This document shows positions 26,668-35,503 of a DNA stretch of 57,240 bases, one piece after another. The position numbers and the translations under genes were made by a program. The notes under the pieces were generated by a model. It was not told the DNA's origin. It ran no database searches and saw only the letters and a program-made list of their open reading frames with translations. Origin of the DNA: Mycobacterium nebraskense (GTDB taxonomy: Bacteria > Actinomycetota > Actinomycetes > Mycobacteriales > Mycobacteriaceae); assembly GCF_002102255.1 (NCBI RefSeq), contig NZ_LQPH01000019.1:1-57240 (forward strand), read 5' to 3'. Within the stretch, counting starts at the first letter, position 1; each line of letters begins with the position of its first letter.

Positions 26668-27405
26668 ATGGATGACATGAAGACGCCGCTACGGGGCATC
26701 GGGCCGCCCGACGATCCCTACGTGATGTGGGATGCCGCATACGTATTGGGCTCGTTGTCGGCCGCCGAGCGACGCGAGTTCGAGGCGCACTTGGCGCACT
26801 GCCCGGCCTGCCGGGAGGCCGTAGCCGACCTCAGTGGCGTGCCGGCCCTGCTCTCGCAGCTCGGCCGGGACGAAGTGGCCGCGATCAACGACTCCGGCCC
26901 GGCCGCCGGGATGCCGGCACCGGAGATGTCGCCGGAGCTGTTGACGTCGTTGCTGGCCCAGGTGAGCTGGCGCCGGCGCCGCACGCGGATAGTGACCTGG
27001 GTGGCCTCGTCGGCCGCGGCCGTGGTGCTGGCGATCGGCGTGTTCGTCGGGGTGCAGGGGTATTCCTCCTCGTCCTCGTCGCAGCAGGTGACCGCGTCCT
27101 CGGCGCCGATGGCACAGGTGGGCACCACCCTGCTGACCTCGACGGTGCAGCTGTCCAGCCAGCACTGGGGGACGTCTATCAACCTGCGGTGCGTGTGCCT
27201 GGCCCCGCTCAATGCGCACCACGACACGCTGGCGATGGTCGTGGTGGGGCGCGACGGCAGCCAGACCCGGCTGGCGACCTGGGTGGCCGAACCCGGCCAC
27301 ACCGCGACGCCCGCGGGCAGCATCTCGACGCCGGTCGATCAGATCGCCGCCGTGCAGGTGGTCGCCGCCGATAGCGGCCAAGTTCTGCTGCAGCGTTCGA
27401 TGTAG
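26668..27405 (+). CDS. rslA: anti-sigma-L factor RslA (zinc anti-sigma, single-pass membrane protein)
   Basis: A 245-residue protein. The cytoplasmic zinc anti-sigma domain carries H41-x3-C45-x2-C48 (HLAHCPAC). A basic RRRRTR stretch and a hydrophobic segment at about 108-130 follow, then an extracytoplasmic domain with an LRCVCLAP two-Cys motif. In M. tuberculosis RslA holds SigL and releases it when the zinc-site thiols are oxidised (family knowledge). ATG 26668 or 26677 are both possible. The class A monooxygenase gene starts nine bases after its stop, so it shares the transcript. Confidence 0.95.
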   Translation: MDDMKTPLRGIGPPDDPYVMWDAAYVLGSLSAAERREFEAHLAHCPACREAVADLSGVPALLSQLGRDEVAAINDSGPAAGMPAPEMSPELLTSLLAQVSWRRRRTRIVTWVASSAAAVVLAIGVFVGVQGYSSSSSSQQVTASSAPMAQVGTTLLTSTVQLSSQHWGTSINLRCVCLAPLNAHHDTLAMVVVGRDGSQTRLATWVAEPGHTATPAGSISTPVDQIAAVQVVAADSGQVLLQRSM

Positions 27406-27414
27406 GGCCGTGAC

Positions 27415-28617
27415 GTGTCTGGCCACGGGCGCTCCCTTCGGGTCCTGGTCGTGGGCGCGGGGGTGGGCGGCATCTCGGTTGCCCGGGGATTGTTGCGCGA
27501 CGGGCATGACGTCACCGTCTTCGAGCGCCGACCGGATGTGTGCGCGGCCGGCGGTGCGGTGACCATCTGGTCCAACGGTGAGACGGTGCTTCGGCAGCTG
27601 GGCGTCGACACGGACGGGGCCGGCCAGCTGCTGTCCACCGTGCGGGCGGTGACGTCCACGGGCCATCCGCTCGCCACGCTCGACGTATCCACGATGGCGG
27701 ATAGGCTGGGCGCGCCCGTTCGGATGGTTCCGCGTCGGGTTCTGCTGGAACGGTTGCTGGACGGCTTTCCGACCGAGCGCATCCGGTGCCACTCCCGCGC
27801 GATCGCGTTGGCCGGCACGCGCGACGGCGTGCGGGTCGAGTTCGACGACGGCAGCTCGGCCGAGGGAGACCTCTTGATCGGCGCCGACGGCCTGCACTCG
27901 ATGGTCCGGGACAGCCTCGGCGGGCGGGCGGCGAAGCCCACCGGCTGGTGTAGTTGGCAGGGACTGGTCACCCTTGCCGAGATCCCGGACAAGGACACCG
28001 CACTCATGGTCATCGGCGCGCATGGAAACCTCGGCCTGTGGCCGGCGGGAGGTTCCGATGTGCAGTGGTGGTTCGACCTGCCGTGGTCGTACGATTTCGT
28101 GCGGCCGCAACGTCCGATCGAGACGATCCGGTCGCATTTCACCGGATGGTCTCAAGCCGTCGATCGGGTGTTGGCGACCCTCACCGACGACGATCTGGCG
28201 CCTTCGCCGTACCCGCATTTTCGGCATCCGGTCCCCCCGGCGGGCCAAGGCCCGGTCACGTTGCTCGGCGATGCCGCCCACACCATGCCGCCCACCCTGG
28301 CGCAGGGGACCAACCAGGCTCTGCTCGACACCATGGTGCTGTGCAGGGCGCTGTCGGATTCGGAAGCCAACGGCGGCGTGCCGAGCGCGCTGCGCTGGTA
28401 TGAGAAGACCCGCCGGCGCAAGGTGATGGCCGTGTCCCGGGTGGCGTCGCTGCCGGTCTCGCACGGTGAGTTCGTGCTGCGACCGGCCGCGCTGATCCCC
28501 GACCGGCTGCAGGCCGGCGCGCTGACGATGTTTCTGCGTTGGACGAGTCACCGCCGGATGTCCGCGGAGATCAGCCGGGAGATTGGGGCAGCGACGACCA
28601 GCCGATCCAGCCCGTGA
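27415..28617 (+). CDS. class A FAD-dependent monooxygenase, copy 1
   Basis: A 400-residue PHBH-type flavin hydroxylase: ADP-binding GAGVGGISVARGLLRDGH, ERR at the end of strand 2, the GADGLHSMVR DG-motif and the flavin ribityl-binding LLGDAAHTMPPTLAQGTNQALLDT. Such enzymes hydroxylate or epoxidise aromatic or activated carbons with NAD(P)H and O2. It starts with GTG right after rslA and is therefore in the SigL operon. Its paralogue lies at 50328 in the second cassette; both have SAEISR near the C-terminus. Substrate unknown. The stop overlaps the next gene as GTGA. Confidence 0.9.
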   Translation: MSGHGRSLRVLVVGAGVGGISVARGLLRDGHDVTVFERRPDVCAAGGAVTIWSNGETVLRQLGVDTDGAGQLLSTVRAVTSTGHPLATLDVSTMADRLGAPVRMVPRRVLLERLLDGFPTERIRCHSRAIALAGTRDGVRVEFDDGSSAEGDLLIGADGLHSMVRDSLGGRAAKPTGWCSWQGLVTLAEIPDKDTALMVIGAHGNLGLWPAGGSDVQWWFDLPWSYDFVRPQRPIETIRSHFTGWSQAVDRVLATLTDDDLAPSPYPHFRHPVPPAGQGPVTLLGDAAHTMPPTLAQGTNQALLDTMVLCRALSDSEANGGVPSALRWYEKTRRRKVMAVSRVASLPVSHGEFVLRPAALIPDRLQAGALTMFLRWTSHRRMSAEISREIGAATTSRSSP

Positions 28618-29207
28618 ACAATCCGGACGAATCCATAAGGGTGCGAGGCGATTTCGATGCTCCTTCGCGCTGGCTCTGGCTGGTGAAGTGGTGCGTGCTG
28701 GCGGTCCCGCACTACCCCATCTTGATCGGGCTCTACCTGATATATCCGCTGTCGACCGTCGTCGCCGGTGTCGTCATCTTGTTCACCGGGCGGTATCCGC
28801 GGGCTATATTCGACTTCAACGTCGGTGTGCTGCGCTGGTCGTGGCGGGTCATGAATTTCAGGTTTCCGATGAACAGCACGGACAGGTATCCGCCTTTCAC
28901 GCTCGCGTCGCGGCCCGAATACCCGGGTGATCTGCAGGTCGACTATCCGGAGCGGCTGAGTAGGTGGGCCGTGCCGGTGAAGTGGCTGCTGGCCATCCCT
29001 CAGGTACTCCTCTGCTGGTCGATGGAGCCGCTCCTGCAGGTGCTGTGCGTGATCGCCGCGGTGTCGTTGCTGTGCACCGGAACCGTCCCGGCGGGCATGT
29101 TCGATCTCCTGCTGGGCATCGTCCGTTGGCGCTATCGGGTGGCCGTGTACGTGTCGCTGATGCGCGACGAGTACCCGCCGTTCCGAATGGATCTGGGCGG
29201 CCGGTGA
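28614..29207 (+). CDS. DUF4389 membrane protein with an internal repeat
   Basis: A 197-residue protein made of two similar halves, each with W..VKW/VLA.P, two hydrophobic stretches, a P..[IM]FD[FL].[VL]G..RW..RV block and a YPPF end (TDRYPPFTL and DEYPPFRMD). This is the DUF4389 layout; about four membrane segments are expected. Function unknown. The GTG overlaps the monooxygenase stop and its own TGA overlaps the next GTG, so it is firmly in the sigL-rslA operon. Confidence 0.85.
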   Translation: MNNPDESIRVRGDFDAPSRWLWLVKWCVLAVPHYPILIGLYLIYPLSTVVAGVVILFTGRYPRAIFDFNVGVLRWSWRVMNFRFPMNSTDRYPPFTLASRPEYPGDLQVDYPERLSRWAVPVKWLLAIPQVLLCWSMEPLLQVLCVIAAVSLLCTGTVPAGMFDLLLGIVRWRYRVAVYVSLMRDEYPPFRMDLGGR

Positions 29208-29830
29208 CGCGCCGAAATCCCTTGTTCCCATATGTGTATCGGTTCGGCCAGCCGGTCTTCGACCGGCTGTTCTATCACCGGTATCGGCGCGAGGCGCTGA
29301 GCAACGCGACCGGCCGGCTGCTCATGCTCGGCCTGGGCCCGGGTACCGACCTGCGGTTCCTGCCCGCCACGGTGACGTCGGTCGCCGCGGTGGAGCCGGA
29401 GGCGCCCTTCCGGCGGATGGCGTCCCGCCTTGCGAATCGCCACGGCATCGCCGCCGACATCGTCGAGGGGACGGGTGAGTCGATCCCCTTCCCGGACAAC
29501 AGCTTCGACTCGGTGCACATCGGCCTGGTGTTGTGTTCGGTCGACGACGTTGCCGCCACCCTCGGTGAGATCCGCCGCGTGCTCGCACCGGGCGGCAGGC
29601 TGGTCGTCCTCGAGCACGTGCGCGGGGACGGCGCGACGGGCCGGTTCCAGGACCTGGTCGCGAAGCCGTGGTCGTGGGTGGCCGCCGGTTGCGAGCCGAA
29701 CCGGCGAACCCTGGATGCCATCGCCGCGGCCGGGTTCGACACCACGGCGCTGCGGACCATCCCGCGCACACCGGTCCCGTTCCCGTGCAAGCCCCATCTG
29801 CAAGGTTTCGCCGTGCTCATTCCACGCTGA
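29204..29830 (+). CDS. class I SAM-dependent methyltransferase (UbiE/Methyltransf_11 type)
   Basis: A 208-residue methyltransferase with the SAM motif LLMLGLGPGTDLRFLP, an acidic residue in AVEPE, then SIPFPDNSFDSVHIGLVLCSV and RRVLAPGGRLVVLEHVR. Probably methylates a small molecule or lipid quinone-like substrate. It is the fifth gene of sigL-rslA-monooxygenase-DUF4389. Its last 14 bases overlap the convergent ABC permease gene. Confidence 0.87.
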   Translation: MTRRNPLFPYVYRFGQPVFDRLFYHRYRREALSNATGRLLMLGLGPGTDLRFLPATVTSVAAVEPEAPFRRMASRLANRHGIAADIVEGTGESIPFPDNSFDSVHIGLVLCSVDDVAATLGEIRRVLAPGGRLVVLEHVRGDGATGRFQDLVAKPWSWVAAGCEPNRRTLDAIAAAGFDTTALRTIPRTPVPFPCKPHLQGFAVLIPR

Positions 29831-32309
29831 CGGCCTCGATGATGTTCAGCCGTGCCGCACGCCGCGCGGGTGGCAGCGAGCCGAGCAGACAGATCGCCAG
29901 CGCCCCTGCGGTGAAGGCGAGGGCCATCGGGCTCAGGCGGAAACCGACTCCGAAATTCATGATGTCCCCGCTGATGAGACTGAACAGCCACTGGTCGGTC
30001 AGGCCGAACAGCAGCCCCAAGAGGCCGCCGACCAAACCGATTCCGGCCGCCTCGGCCAGGACCATTCGCAGGGTGAACCGGCGGCTGGAGCCCATGGCGC
30101 GCAGCACACCGATCTCGCGGCGGCGTTCCAGCACCGAGAGCGTCAGCGTGTTGAGGAGCGCGACCGCGGCCACGGCCACGACGATGACCCACACCGCGTC
30201 GGCGATGAACATGCTCTGATGCAGCGGCGCTTCGAGCCCCGCCAGCGCCGTGCGACCGTCGTACACGTGGTTCGGCGCCGGCACCACCCGGCGGACCTCG
30301 GCCAGAAGGCGCCGCGGGTCTACGCCCGGGGCCGCGCTGATTTGCAGGGTTGTCGCCGCCGGTCGATCGAACCAAGCCCGCAGGTGATCGAGGTCGATTC
30401 CGACCGTCCCGATGACGGTCGAGAAGAACGGCACCAGGGCCAGCACGGCCGTCTGCCGCGGGCCGTGTGGTGTCTGCAGCTGCAGCCGATCGCCGGCGCG
30501 AACGTGCAGGGTGCTGCCGAGATTCTGCGTGAGCACCACGCCCCGGCCGGCGAGCACGTCGGCCCGCAGGTGTTCGTCGAGCGCGCGGAACAGCGAGTCG
30601 TGCGTTCCGTCGGAGAAGCCGTCGAGCAGGACACGCGTGCCGCCGACGACGGCGAACCCGAATGCCCCCTCGGTCACCCGCGCCACTCCGGGCAGCGCGG
30701 CCACCTTTTCGGAAAGGCCTTGCGGCAGAACGTCGGTGGGGTAGCTGTCAGGGGGATCCGCGCTCACCCACACGTCGACGTCGGCGGCGGGGGAGAAAAT
30801 GTCGCGGGCCGAGCGGATCATGTCGGCGTTGGTGCCGGTTATCACCACGGTGGTGACCACCCCGATGAGTACGGTCATCACGGTGGCCCACACTCGTCGC
30901 GGGGCGCGTTCGATGGTGGCTGCCGCGAGTGCCCCGAACGATCCGAACAGGCGAGCAGTCGCGGCGGTGGCCTTGACGATGGGTGCGGTGAGCGCGAAGC
31001 CGAGCGCGATCTCGGCGCTCAGCAGGGCGGCCATCGCGACGAACGCGAAGGCGCCGCGTTGGCCGATGACGACCCAGATCGACACCGCGAAGACCGCGAC
31101 GGCGCCCACCCCGGCGGCGACCCGCAGCCATCGCGGCACGACGTCGGCCGCCGAGGCCCCGACGGGTGCCAGCGCCTCGATCGGTGCGACCTTGTACACC
31201 TGCCGCGCGGCCATCGCCGATGCGACCACGCTGGTGAGCGCCGTGGCCGCGACGGCCAGCGGGATGGCGTAGCCGGGCAGCCAGTACTGGAGGCGGGCCT
31301 CGAGCCCCTGGGTCATCGCCGGCGGCAACCGGCCAATCGCCATGCGCCCGGCCAGGATTCCGATGCCCGACCCGATGGCCCCGCCGATGAGCCCGAGGAT
31401 CGCCGCCTCCCCGAGCATGTCGCCGACGATGGTGACGCGCCGGCCGCCGATCGCGCGCAGCAAGGAGATGACCGGCCGGCGCTGGGTGATCGCCATGGTC
31501 ATCGTGGTGTAGATCAGAAACGCGCCCACCACCAGCGCGACCGCCGCGCCCAGCAGGGCCATGTAGTTCATCAGCTTGACGCCGTCGCCGGCCCGGGCCG
31601 CCCGCACGCTCGGGGCGGCGACGATGGCGCGGCCGTTGACCGCGGCGGTGATCGCGGCGCGAACGGCGGCCAGATCGGCGCCCGGATTGGTGGTGATCAG
31701 TATCGAGTCGAGCTGACCGGGGCGGCCGGTGACGTTCTGCGCCAACGCAAGTGGGGCAAGGACGTAGTGCCCGCCGTTGAGGTCCGCGAACTGCTGGCCC
31801 GCGAGCACCTCGCTGACGGCGACCGAACCCGAGCCCAGTTGCAGCGTCTGGCCCTTCGCATAGCCCACCCGCGGCCCGACCTGGACGCCGTTGGGCGTCG
31901 AGGACAGCTCCTGCACCGGTCGTGTGACCGCATCCTTCAGGGCCCCGCCCAGCGCGGCGGTGCGCTCATCCGCGCCGAGCAGCAGCACCGGTCCCGTCGC
32001 CGTGGACGCGGAGGTTCGGATCATCGGCGCCGCGGTGGCGACGCCGGGAACCGCGGCCACGTCGGTCAGGATCGTGTCGGGAAATCCGGCGTCGGTGATA
32101 CCCGACACCTCCAGCGCGGCCACGCCGGCGATGCCGTCGGCCAGCCGGTTGACCGATCCGGTGATCGACCCGAAGATGCCGAATATCGCGACCAGATACG
32201 TTGCGGAGACCGCCATTACGGCGATCGACGCGAGCGTGCGGCGGCGATGCACGGCGAGCTCACGCAGGCTGAACACGCGCAGTCGGCTCGCCGCCGCCGT
32301 GATCCTCAC
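29817..32309 (-). CDS. ABC transporter permease, FtsX/MacB-like, two-domain
   Basis: An 830-residue permease with the layout of two fused FtsX units: one N-terminal transmembrane segment (residues 20-45), a large extracytoplasmic domain, three TM segments around 260-380, a second such set with a segment near 405-450 and an APAADVDVWV-type periplasmic domain, and three C-terminal TM segments (LLNTLTLSVLERRREIGVLRAMG). Such LolCE/MacB-like permeases work mechanically on lipids, peptides or small molecules in the envelope rather than as classic channels. The GTG overlaps the ATPase stop. Likely exports or matures the cassette product, as inference. Confidence 0.9.
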   Translation of the reverse strand: MRITAAASRLRVFSLRELAVHRRRTLASIAVMAVSATYLVAIFGIFGSITGSVNRLADGIAGVAALEVSGITDAGFPDTILTDVAAVPGVATAAPMIRTSASTATGPVLLLGADERTAALGGALKDAVTRPVQELSSTPNGVQVGPRVGYAKGQTLQLGSGSVAVSEVLAGQQFADLNGGHYVLAPLALAQNVTGRPGQLDSILITTNPGADLAAVRAAITAAVNGRAIVAAPSVRAARAGDGVKLMNYMALLGAAVALVVGAFLIYTTMTMAITQRRPVISLLRAIGGRRVTIVGDMLGEAAILGLIGGAIGSGIGILAGRMAIGRLPPAMTQGLEARLQYWLPGYAIPLAVAATALTSVVASAMAARQVYKVAPIEALAPVGASAADVVPRWLRVAAGVGAVAVFAVSIWVVIGQRGAFAFVAMAALLSAEIALGFALTAPIVKATAATARLFGSFGALAAATIERAPRRVWATVMTVLIGVVTTVVITGTNADMIRSARDIFSPAADVDVWVSADPPDSYPTDVLPQGLSEKVAALPGVARVTEGAFGFAVVGGTRVLLDGFSDGTHDSLFRALDEHLRADVLAGRGVVLTQNLGSTLHVRAGDRLQLQTPHGPRQTAVLALVPFFSTVIGTVGIDLDHLRAWFDRPAATTLQISAAPGVDPRRLLAEVRRVVPAPNHVYDGRTALAGLEAPLHQSMFIADAVWVIVVAVAAVALLNTLTLSVLERRREIGVLRAMGSSRRFTLRMVLAEAAGIGLVGGLLGLLFGLTDQWLFSLISGDIMNFGVGFRLSPMALAFTAGALAICLLGSLPPARRAARLNIIEAVSVE

Positions 32310-33001
32310 GCAGGGACCGCCGGTATGTCGGAACCCACCTGCCCGTCCTGCAGCGTGATCACCCGGTCGGTTGCCGCGGCGGCGTCCGAATTGTGGGTCA
32401 CCATCACCACGAGCCGGTCGCGGCCGTCCTCGTGCGCCACCTCGGCAAGCAGCGCCAGGATCGAGGCGCCCGTCGCGGAGTCGAGGTTGCCGGTGGGCTC
32501 GTCCGCGAGGATCAGCGGCGGGTCCATCATCAACGCGCGCGCCACCGCGACCCGCTGCATCTGACCGCCAGACAGTTCCGCCGGCCGGTGCTCGGTCCGG
32601 TTGCCGAGTCCGACGCGGTCCAGCAACCGAATCGCATCCGGTTTGGCCCTGCCCAGCCGGACGCCGTCGAGCAGTTTGGGGACCGCCACGTTCTCCCAGG
32701 CCGACAGCGTCGGCAACAGGTTGAAGAACTGGAAGATGAAACCCACCCGGTGATGGCGGAACTCCGACTGCTGCTCATCGCCCAGGCGGCCGATCTCCTC
32801 GCCGTCGAAGCTGATGGAGCCGGAATCGGGGGAGTCCAGCGCGCCGAGCAGATGCAGCAACGTGCTCTTGCCCGCGCCGGAGGGTCCGACCACCGACACG
32901 AACTGACCGCCACCGAGGCGCAGGCTTATCCCGTCGAGCGCCCGGACCGTCTGACCGCCGACCCGATATTCGCGCACCACGTTGCGCAGTTCGATGGTCA
33001 T
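32306..33001 (-). CDS. ABC transporter ATP-binding protein (LolD/MacB type)
   Basis: A 231-residue ATPase with Walker A GPSGAGKST, Q-loop FIFQFFNLLPTLSAWEN, signature LSGGQMQRV, Walker B LILADEPTGNLD and the H-loop VTHN. These pair with FtsX-like permeases. The ATG at 33001 sits six bases after a SigL-type -10, implying a leaderless messenger. Divergent from the ThDP gene and under a paired SigL-type promoter. Confidence 0.94.
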   Translation of the reverse strand: MTIELRNVVREYRVGGQTVRALDGISLRLGGGQFVSVVGPSGAGKSTLLHLLGALDSPDSGSISFDGEEIGRLGDEQQSEFRHHRVGFIFQFFNLLPTLSAWENVAVPKLLDGVRLGRAKPDAIRLLDRVGLGNRTEHRPAELSGGQMQRVAVARALMMDPPLILADEPTGNLDSATGASILALLAEVAHEDGRDRLVVMVTHNSDAAAATDRVITLQDGQVGSDIPAVPA

Positions 33002-33007
33002 CTAGAC

Positions 33008-33035
33008 ACCACGAGGGCTGCCGGGAAACGGTTCA
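33008..33035 (-). promoter_or_regulatory. SigL-type promoter for the ABC transporter (leaderless)
   Basis: On the minus strand TGAACC (33035 to 33030), 16-base spacer, CGTGGT (33013 to 33008); the ATG starts at 33001. It is divergent from the next promoter and the two -35 elements are ten bases apart as a GGTTCA...TGAACC palindrome. Confidence 0.75.
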
Positions 33036-33045
33036 CCCGCCGGGG

Positions 33046-33073
33046 TGAACCGATCACGTGCCCGGCTCGTGTC
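33046..33073 (+). promoter_or_regulatory. SigL-type promoter of biosynthetic cassette 1
   Basis: TGAACC (33046-33051), 16-base spacer, CGTGTC (33068-33073): an exact match to the SigL consensus as I remember it. It lies 52 bases before the ThDP gene and inside the in-frame upstream extension of that frame, which argues for the start at 33126. Confidence 0.85.
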
Positions 33074-33125
33074 CTCGCAAAGGGTGAATCCACCGCCCTT
33101 TGTGGCGTCAGGAGAGCGTCAGCGC

Positions 33126-34871
33126 ATGTTCGGCAAGTATCGGGTGGTCGATCACATCGTCGGGCACCTCGCGGCGCTCGGGGTGGATCACGTCTTCGGT
33201 GTCGACGGCGCCAACATCGAGGATCTGTACGACGCCGCGCACTTTCGGCCCGAGGTCACCGCGGTGCTCGCCAAACACGAGTTCTCGGCGGCCACCATGG
33301 CCGACGGTTACAGCCGGAGCGGTGCCGGGCTCGGCGTGGTGGCCGCGACCTCGGGTGGTGCAGCGCTGAACCTCGTCGCGGGCCTGGGTGAGTCCTTCGC
33401 TAGCCGGGTTCCGGTGCTGGCCCTGGTCGGCCAGCCCGCCACCGCGATGGACGGCCGGGGCAGCTTCCAGGACACCAGCGGCCGCAACGGATCGCTGGAT
33501 GCCCAGGCGCTGTTTTCGGCGGTATCGGTGTTTTGCGAGCGGCTGCTCGCACCGGCCGACATCGTTTCGGCGTTGCCCCGGGCCGTCTCCGCGGCGCGCA
33601 CCGGTGGCCCGGCGGTGTTGTTGCTGCCCAAGGACATTCAGCAGGCATGCATCGCCCTCGATGACCGCGCCGAGCATCCGAACGGTTCCGGCCCGTCGAT
33701 CGGCAACCCGCATCTCATCGCCCGGGAGCTGCGCCGCGCAACCGGTCAGGTCACGATCATCGCCGGCGAGCAGGTGGCCCGCGACGACGCCCGGGCCGAG
33801 CTCGAGCACCTGCGCGCGCTGCTGCGCGCCCGGGTGGCCACCGTCCCGGACGCCAAAGACGTCGCCGGCACACCGGGTTTCGGGTCGTCGTCGGCACTCG
33901 GGGTGACCGGCGTCATGGGCCATCCGAGCGTGGCCGAAGCGGTGGCCGCCAGCTCCGTATGCCTCATCGTCGGCACCCGGCTGACGGTCACCGCGCGCGG
34001 CGGCCTGGACGACGCGCTGGCCGCGGTGCGAACGGTATCGATCGGGTCGGCGCGGCCGCATCTGCGCTGCACCCACGTGCACACCGACGACCTGCGTGGC
34101 TCGCTGCGCCTGCTGAACCAGGCGCTGCGCGGTCGCGGGCGCCCGAGCGGCCTGCGCGTGCCCGATCTGGTGCGGCGCACCGAGCTGAGGCCCCCGGACT
34201 GCGGCGGACCGGGGCTGCGGTACCGCGACGCCATGGCGGTGCTGGACCGTGCCCTGCCCGACGGGACCGACATCGTGGTCGACGCGGGCAACACCGGCGC
34301 GGCTGCGATCCACCACCTGGCGGCGCGGCGCGGCGGCAGGTTCGTGGCCGCGCTCGGCATGGGCGGCATGGGTTACAGCTTCGGGGCGGGGATCGGGATG
34401 GCGTTCGGGCGTGCCAACGGCGGCCGGCCCGGCGGCCGCACCGTGGTGATCGCCGGGGACGGCGCGTTCTTCATGCATGGCCTAGAGGTGCACACGGCGG
34501 TGCAATACGGGCTCCCCGTGACGTTCGTGTTGTTCAACAACAACGCCCACGCGATGTGTGTCACCCGCGAGCAGCTGTTCTATGAAGACCGCTACAGCTA
34601 CAACCGCTTCCGGCCCAGTTCGCTGGGAACCGGTCTGGCAGCGATGTTTCCCGGGCTGACATCGGTCGATGTCAGTGACCCCACCCAGCTTGCCGCGGCG
34701 CTTCGGGTGGCGCTCGACATTGAGGGCCCGGCGGTGGTCAGCGTCGAGTGCGACGCTGACGAAATCCCGCCGTTTGCCCCATTTCTCACCGCGCTGTCAG
34801 GCAACGCGGCTGTCACAGAACAGGTTCCGACCGCGAAGGAGAACAGGGCCGATGTCGCTGCCAGCGCTTGA
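33126..34871 (+). CDS. ThDP-dependent enzyme (acetolactate synthase/decarboxylase superfamily), copy 1
   Basis: A 581-residue thiamine diphosphate enzyme with the three-domain POX/AHAS layout. The N-terminal PYR domain has the catalytic Glu52 (LAKHE). The C-terminal PP domain has G444-D-G446 and, 24 residues on, NN, the Mg-ThDP motif. It would decarboxylate a 2-oxo acid and possibly join the product to an acceptor; substrate not predictable. AGGAGA-type ribosome site at 33111. The last 20 bases overlap the SRPBCC gene, as in copy 2. First gene of cassette 1. Confidence 0.9.
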   Translation: MFGKYRVVDHIVGHLAALGVDHVFGVDGANIEDLYDAAHFRPEVTAVLAKHEFSAATMADGYSRSGAGLGVVAATSGGAALNLVAGLGESFASRVPVLALVGQPATAMDGRGSFQDTSGRNGSLDAQALFSAVSVFCERLLAPADIVSALPRAVSAARTGGPAVLLLPKDIQQACIALDDRAEHPNGSGPSIGNPHLIARELRRATGQVTIIAGEQVARDDARAELEHLRALLRARVATVPDAKDVAGTPGFGSSSALGVTGVMGHPSVAEAVAASSVCLIVGTRLTVTARGGLDDALAAVRTVSIGSARPHLRCTHVHTDDLRGSLRLLNQALRGRGRPSGLRVPDLVRRTELRPPDCGGPGLRYRDAMAVLDRALPDGTDIVVDAGNTGAAAIHHLAARRGGRFVAALGMGGMGYSFGAGIGMAFGRANGGRPGGRTVVIAGDGAFFMHGLEVHTAVQYGLPVTFVLFNNNAHAMCVTREQLFYEDRYSYNRFRPSSLGTGLAAMFPGLTSVDVSDPTQLAAALRVALDIEGPAVVSVECDADEIPPFAPFLTALSGNAAVTEQVPTAKENRADVAASA

Positions 34872-35499
34872 GGACATCCCCATTCCGATCGACGGGGTGG
34901 TCCGCATCGAAACCAGTCCACGGGAGAAGGCGACCCCGATCATCATGGAGATGATGCGGTCGGTGTACCCGCACGATCGGGTCTTCGGGGAGTACTGCAC
35001 GGTCAACGATTACGTCGACTGCCCGCCCGATGAGTTGTACGAATATATGGCGGACACCCGCAGCCTCGAGGAGTGGACGTACAGCCTGCGCGGTTTCACG
35101 CCCACCGACGAACCGGGCCTGTGGCTGGCCTACGACCGGCTCGGCTCGGAGACCGAGATCTACACGCGAACCGTCGCCAACGCCCAGGCGCGGACCGTCG
35201 ACTACCACTGCGCGTGGGACCAGGGCAAGCACCTGTGGATGGTCTATCTGATGCGCGTCGTCGACGCGCAGGTCGTTCTCGACAAGCCGGGATCGGTGGT
35301 GCTGTGGACCAATTGCCATCACCCGTTCTACGACCACAACCCGTATCCGGAGACCGCACCGGCGCAGCGCCCGGTGTGGGTGGGCGACTTCTGGGACATG
35401 TTCGGCGCCGGCCATGCGCTGGAGCTGCAGAACCTCAAGGCGATCGCCGAATACCGGCACCGCAACGGCCTGCCGGTGACGCCGAAATGGATGAGGTAG
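34852..35499 (+). CDS. SRPBCC (START/polyketide cyclase-like) protein, copy 1
   Basis: A 215-residue protein of the SRPBCC/Bet v1-like hydrophobic-pocket fold (judged from YCTVNDYVDCPPDELYEYMADTRSLEEW and the alternating strand pattern). Members act as cyclases, aromatases or ligand carriers. There is an N-terminal arm of about 45 residues (ETSPREKATPIIMEMMRSVYPHDRV). The ATG at 34852 has AGGAGAA upstream and overlaps the ThDP gene by 20 bases. Strongly conserved with the gene at 47351. Role inferred: shaping or cyclising the ThDP/KAS product. Confidence 0.8.
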   Translation: MSLPALEDIPIPIDGVVRIETSPREKATPIIMEMMRSVYPHDRVFGEYCTVNDYVDCPPDELYEYMADTRSLEEWTYSLRGFTPTDEPGLWLAYDRLGSETEIYTRTVANAQARTVDYHCAWDQGKHLWMVYLMRVVDAQVVLDKPGSVVLWTNCHHPFYDHNPYPETAPAQRPVWVGDFWDMFGAGHALELQNLKAIAEYRHRNGLPVTPKWMR

Positions 35500-35503
35500 C
35501 AAC

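Noticed and set aside
26110..27405. A 431-codon frame covering sigL and rslA.
   Set aside because: Its first half is out of frame with SigL and reads as low-complexity Arg/Gly; only the second half is rslA. SigL and RslA in their own frames are full-length matches.
29430..32564. A 1044-codon open frame on the plus strand opposite the ABC permease.
   Set aside because: It is a shadow of the permease gene in GC-rich DNA. Its translation is dominated by Arg, Gly, Asp and His with no fold, while the minus-strand frame has clear FtsX features and membrane segments.
33045..33125. N-terminal extensions of the ThDP gene (33045), the YUCCA-like gene (41717) and the second class A monooxygenase (50097).
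   Set aside because: Each extension contains a SigL-type promoter downstream of its start, and in the last case also a separate small gene. The family starts and ribosome sites fit the shorter versions.
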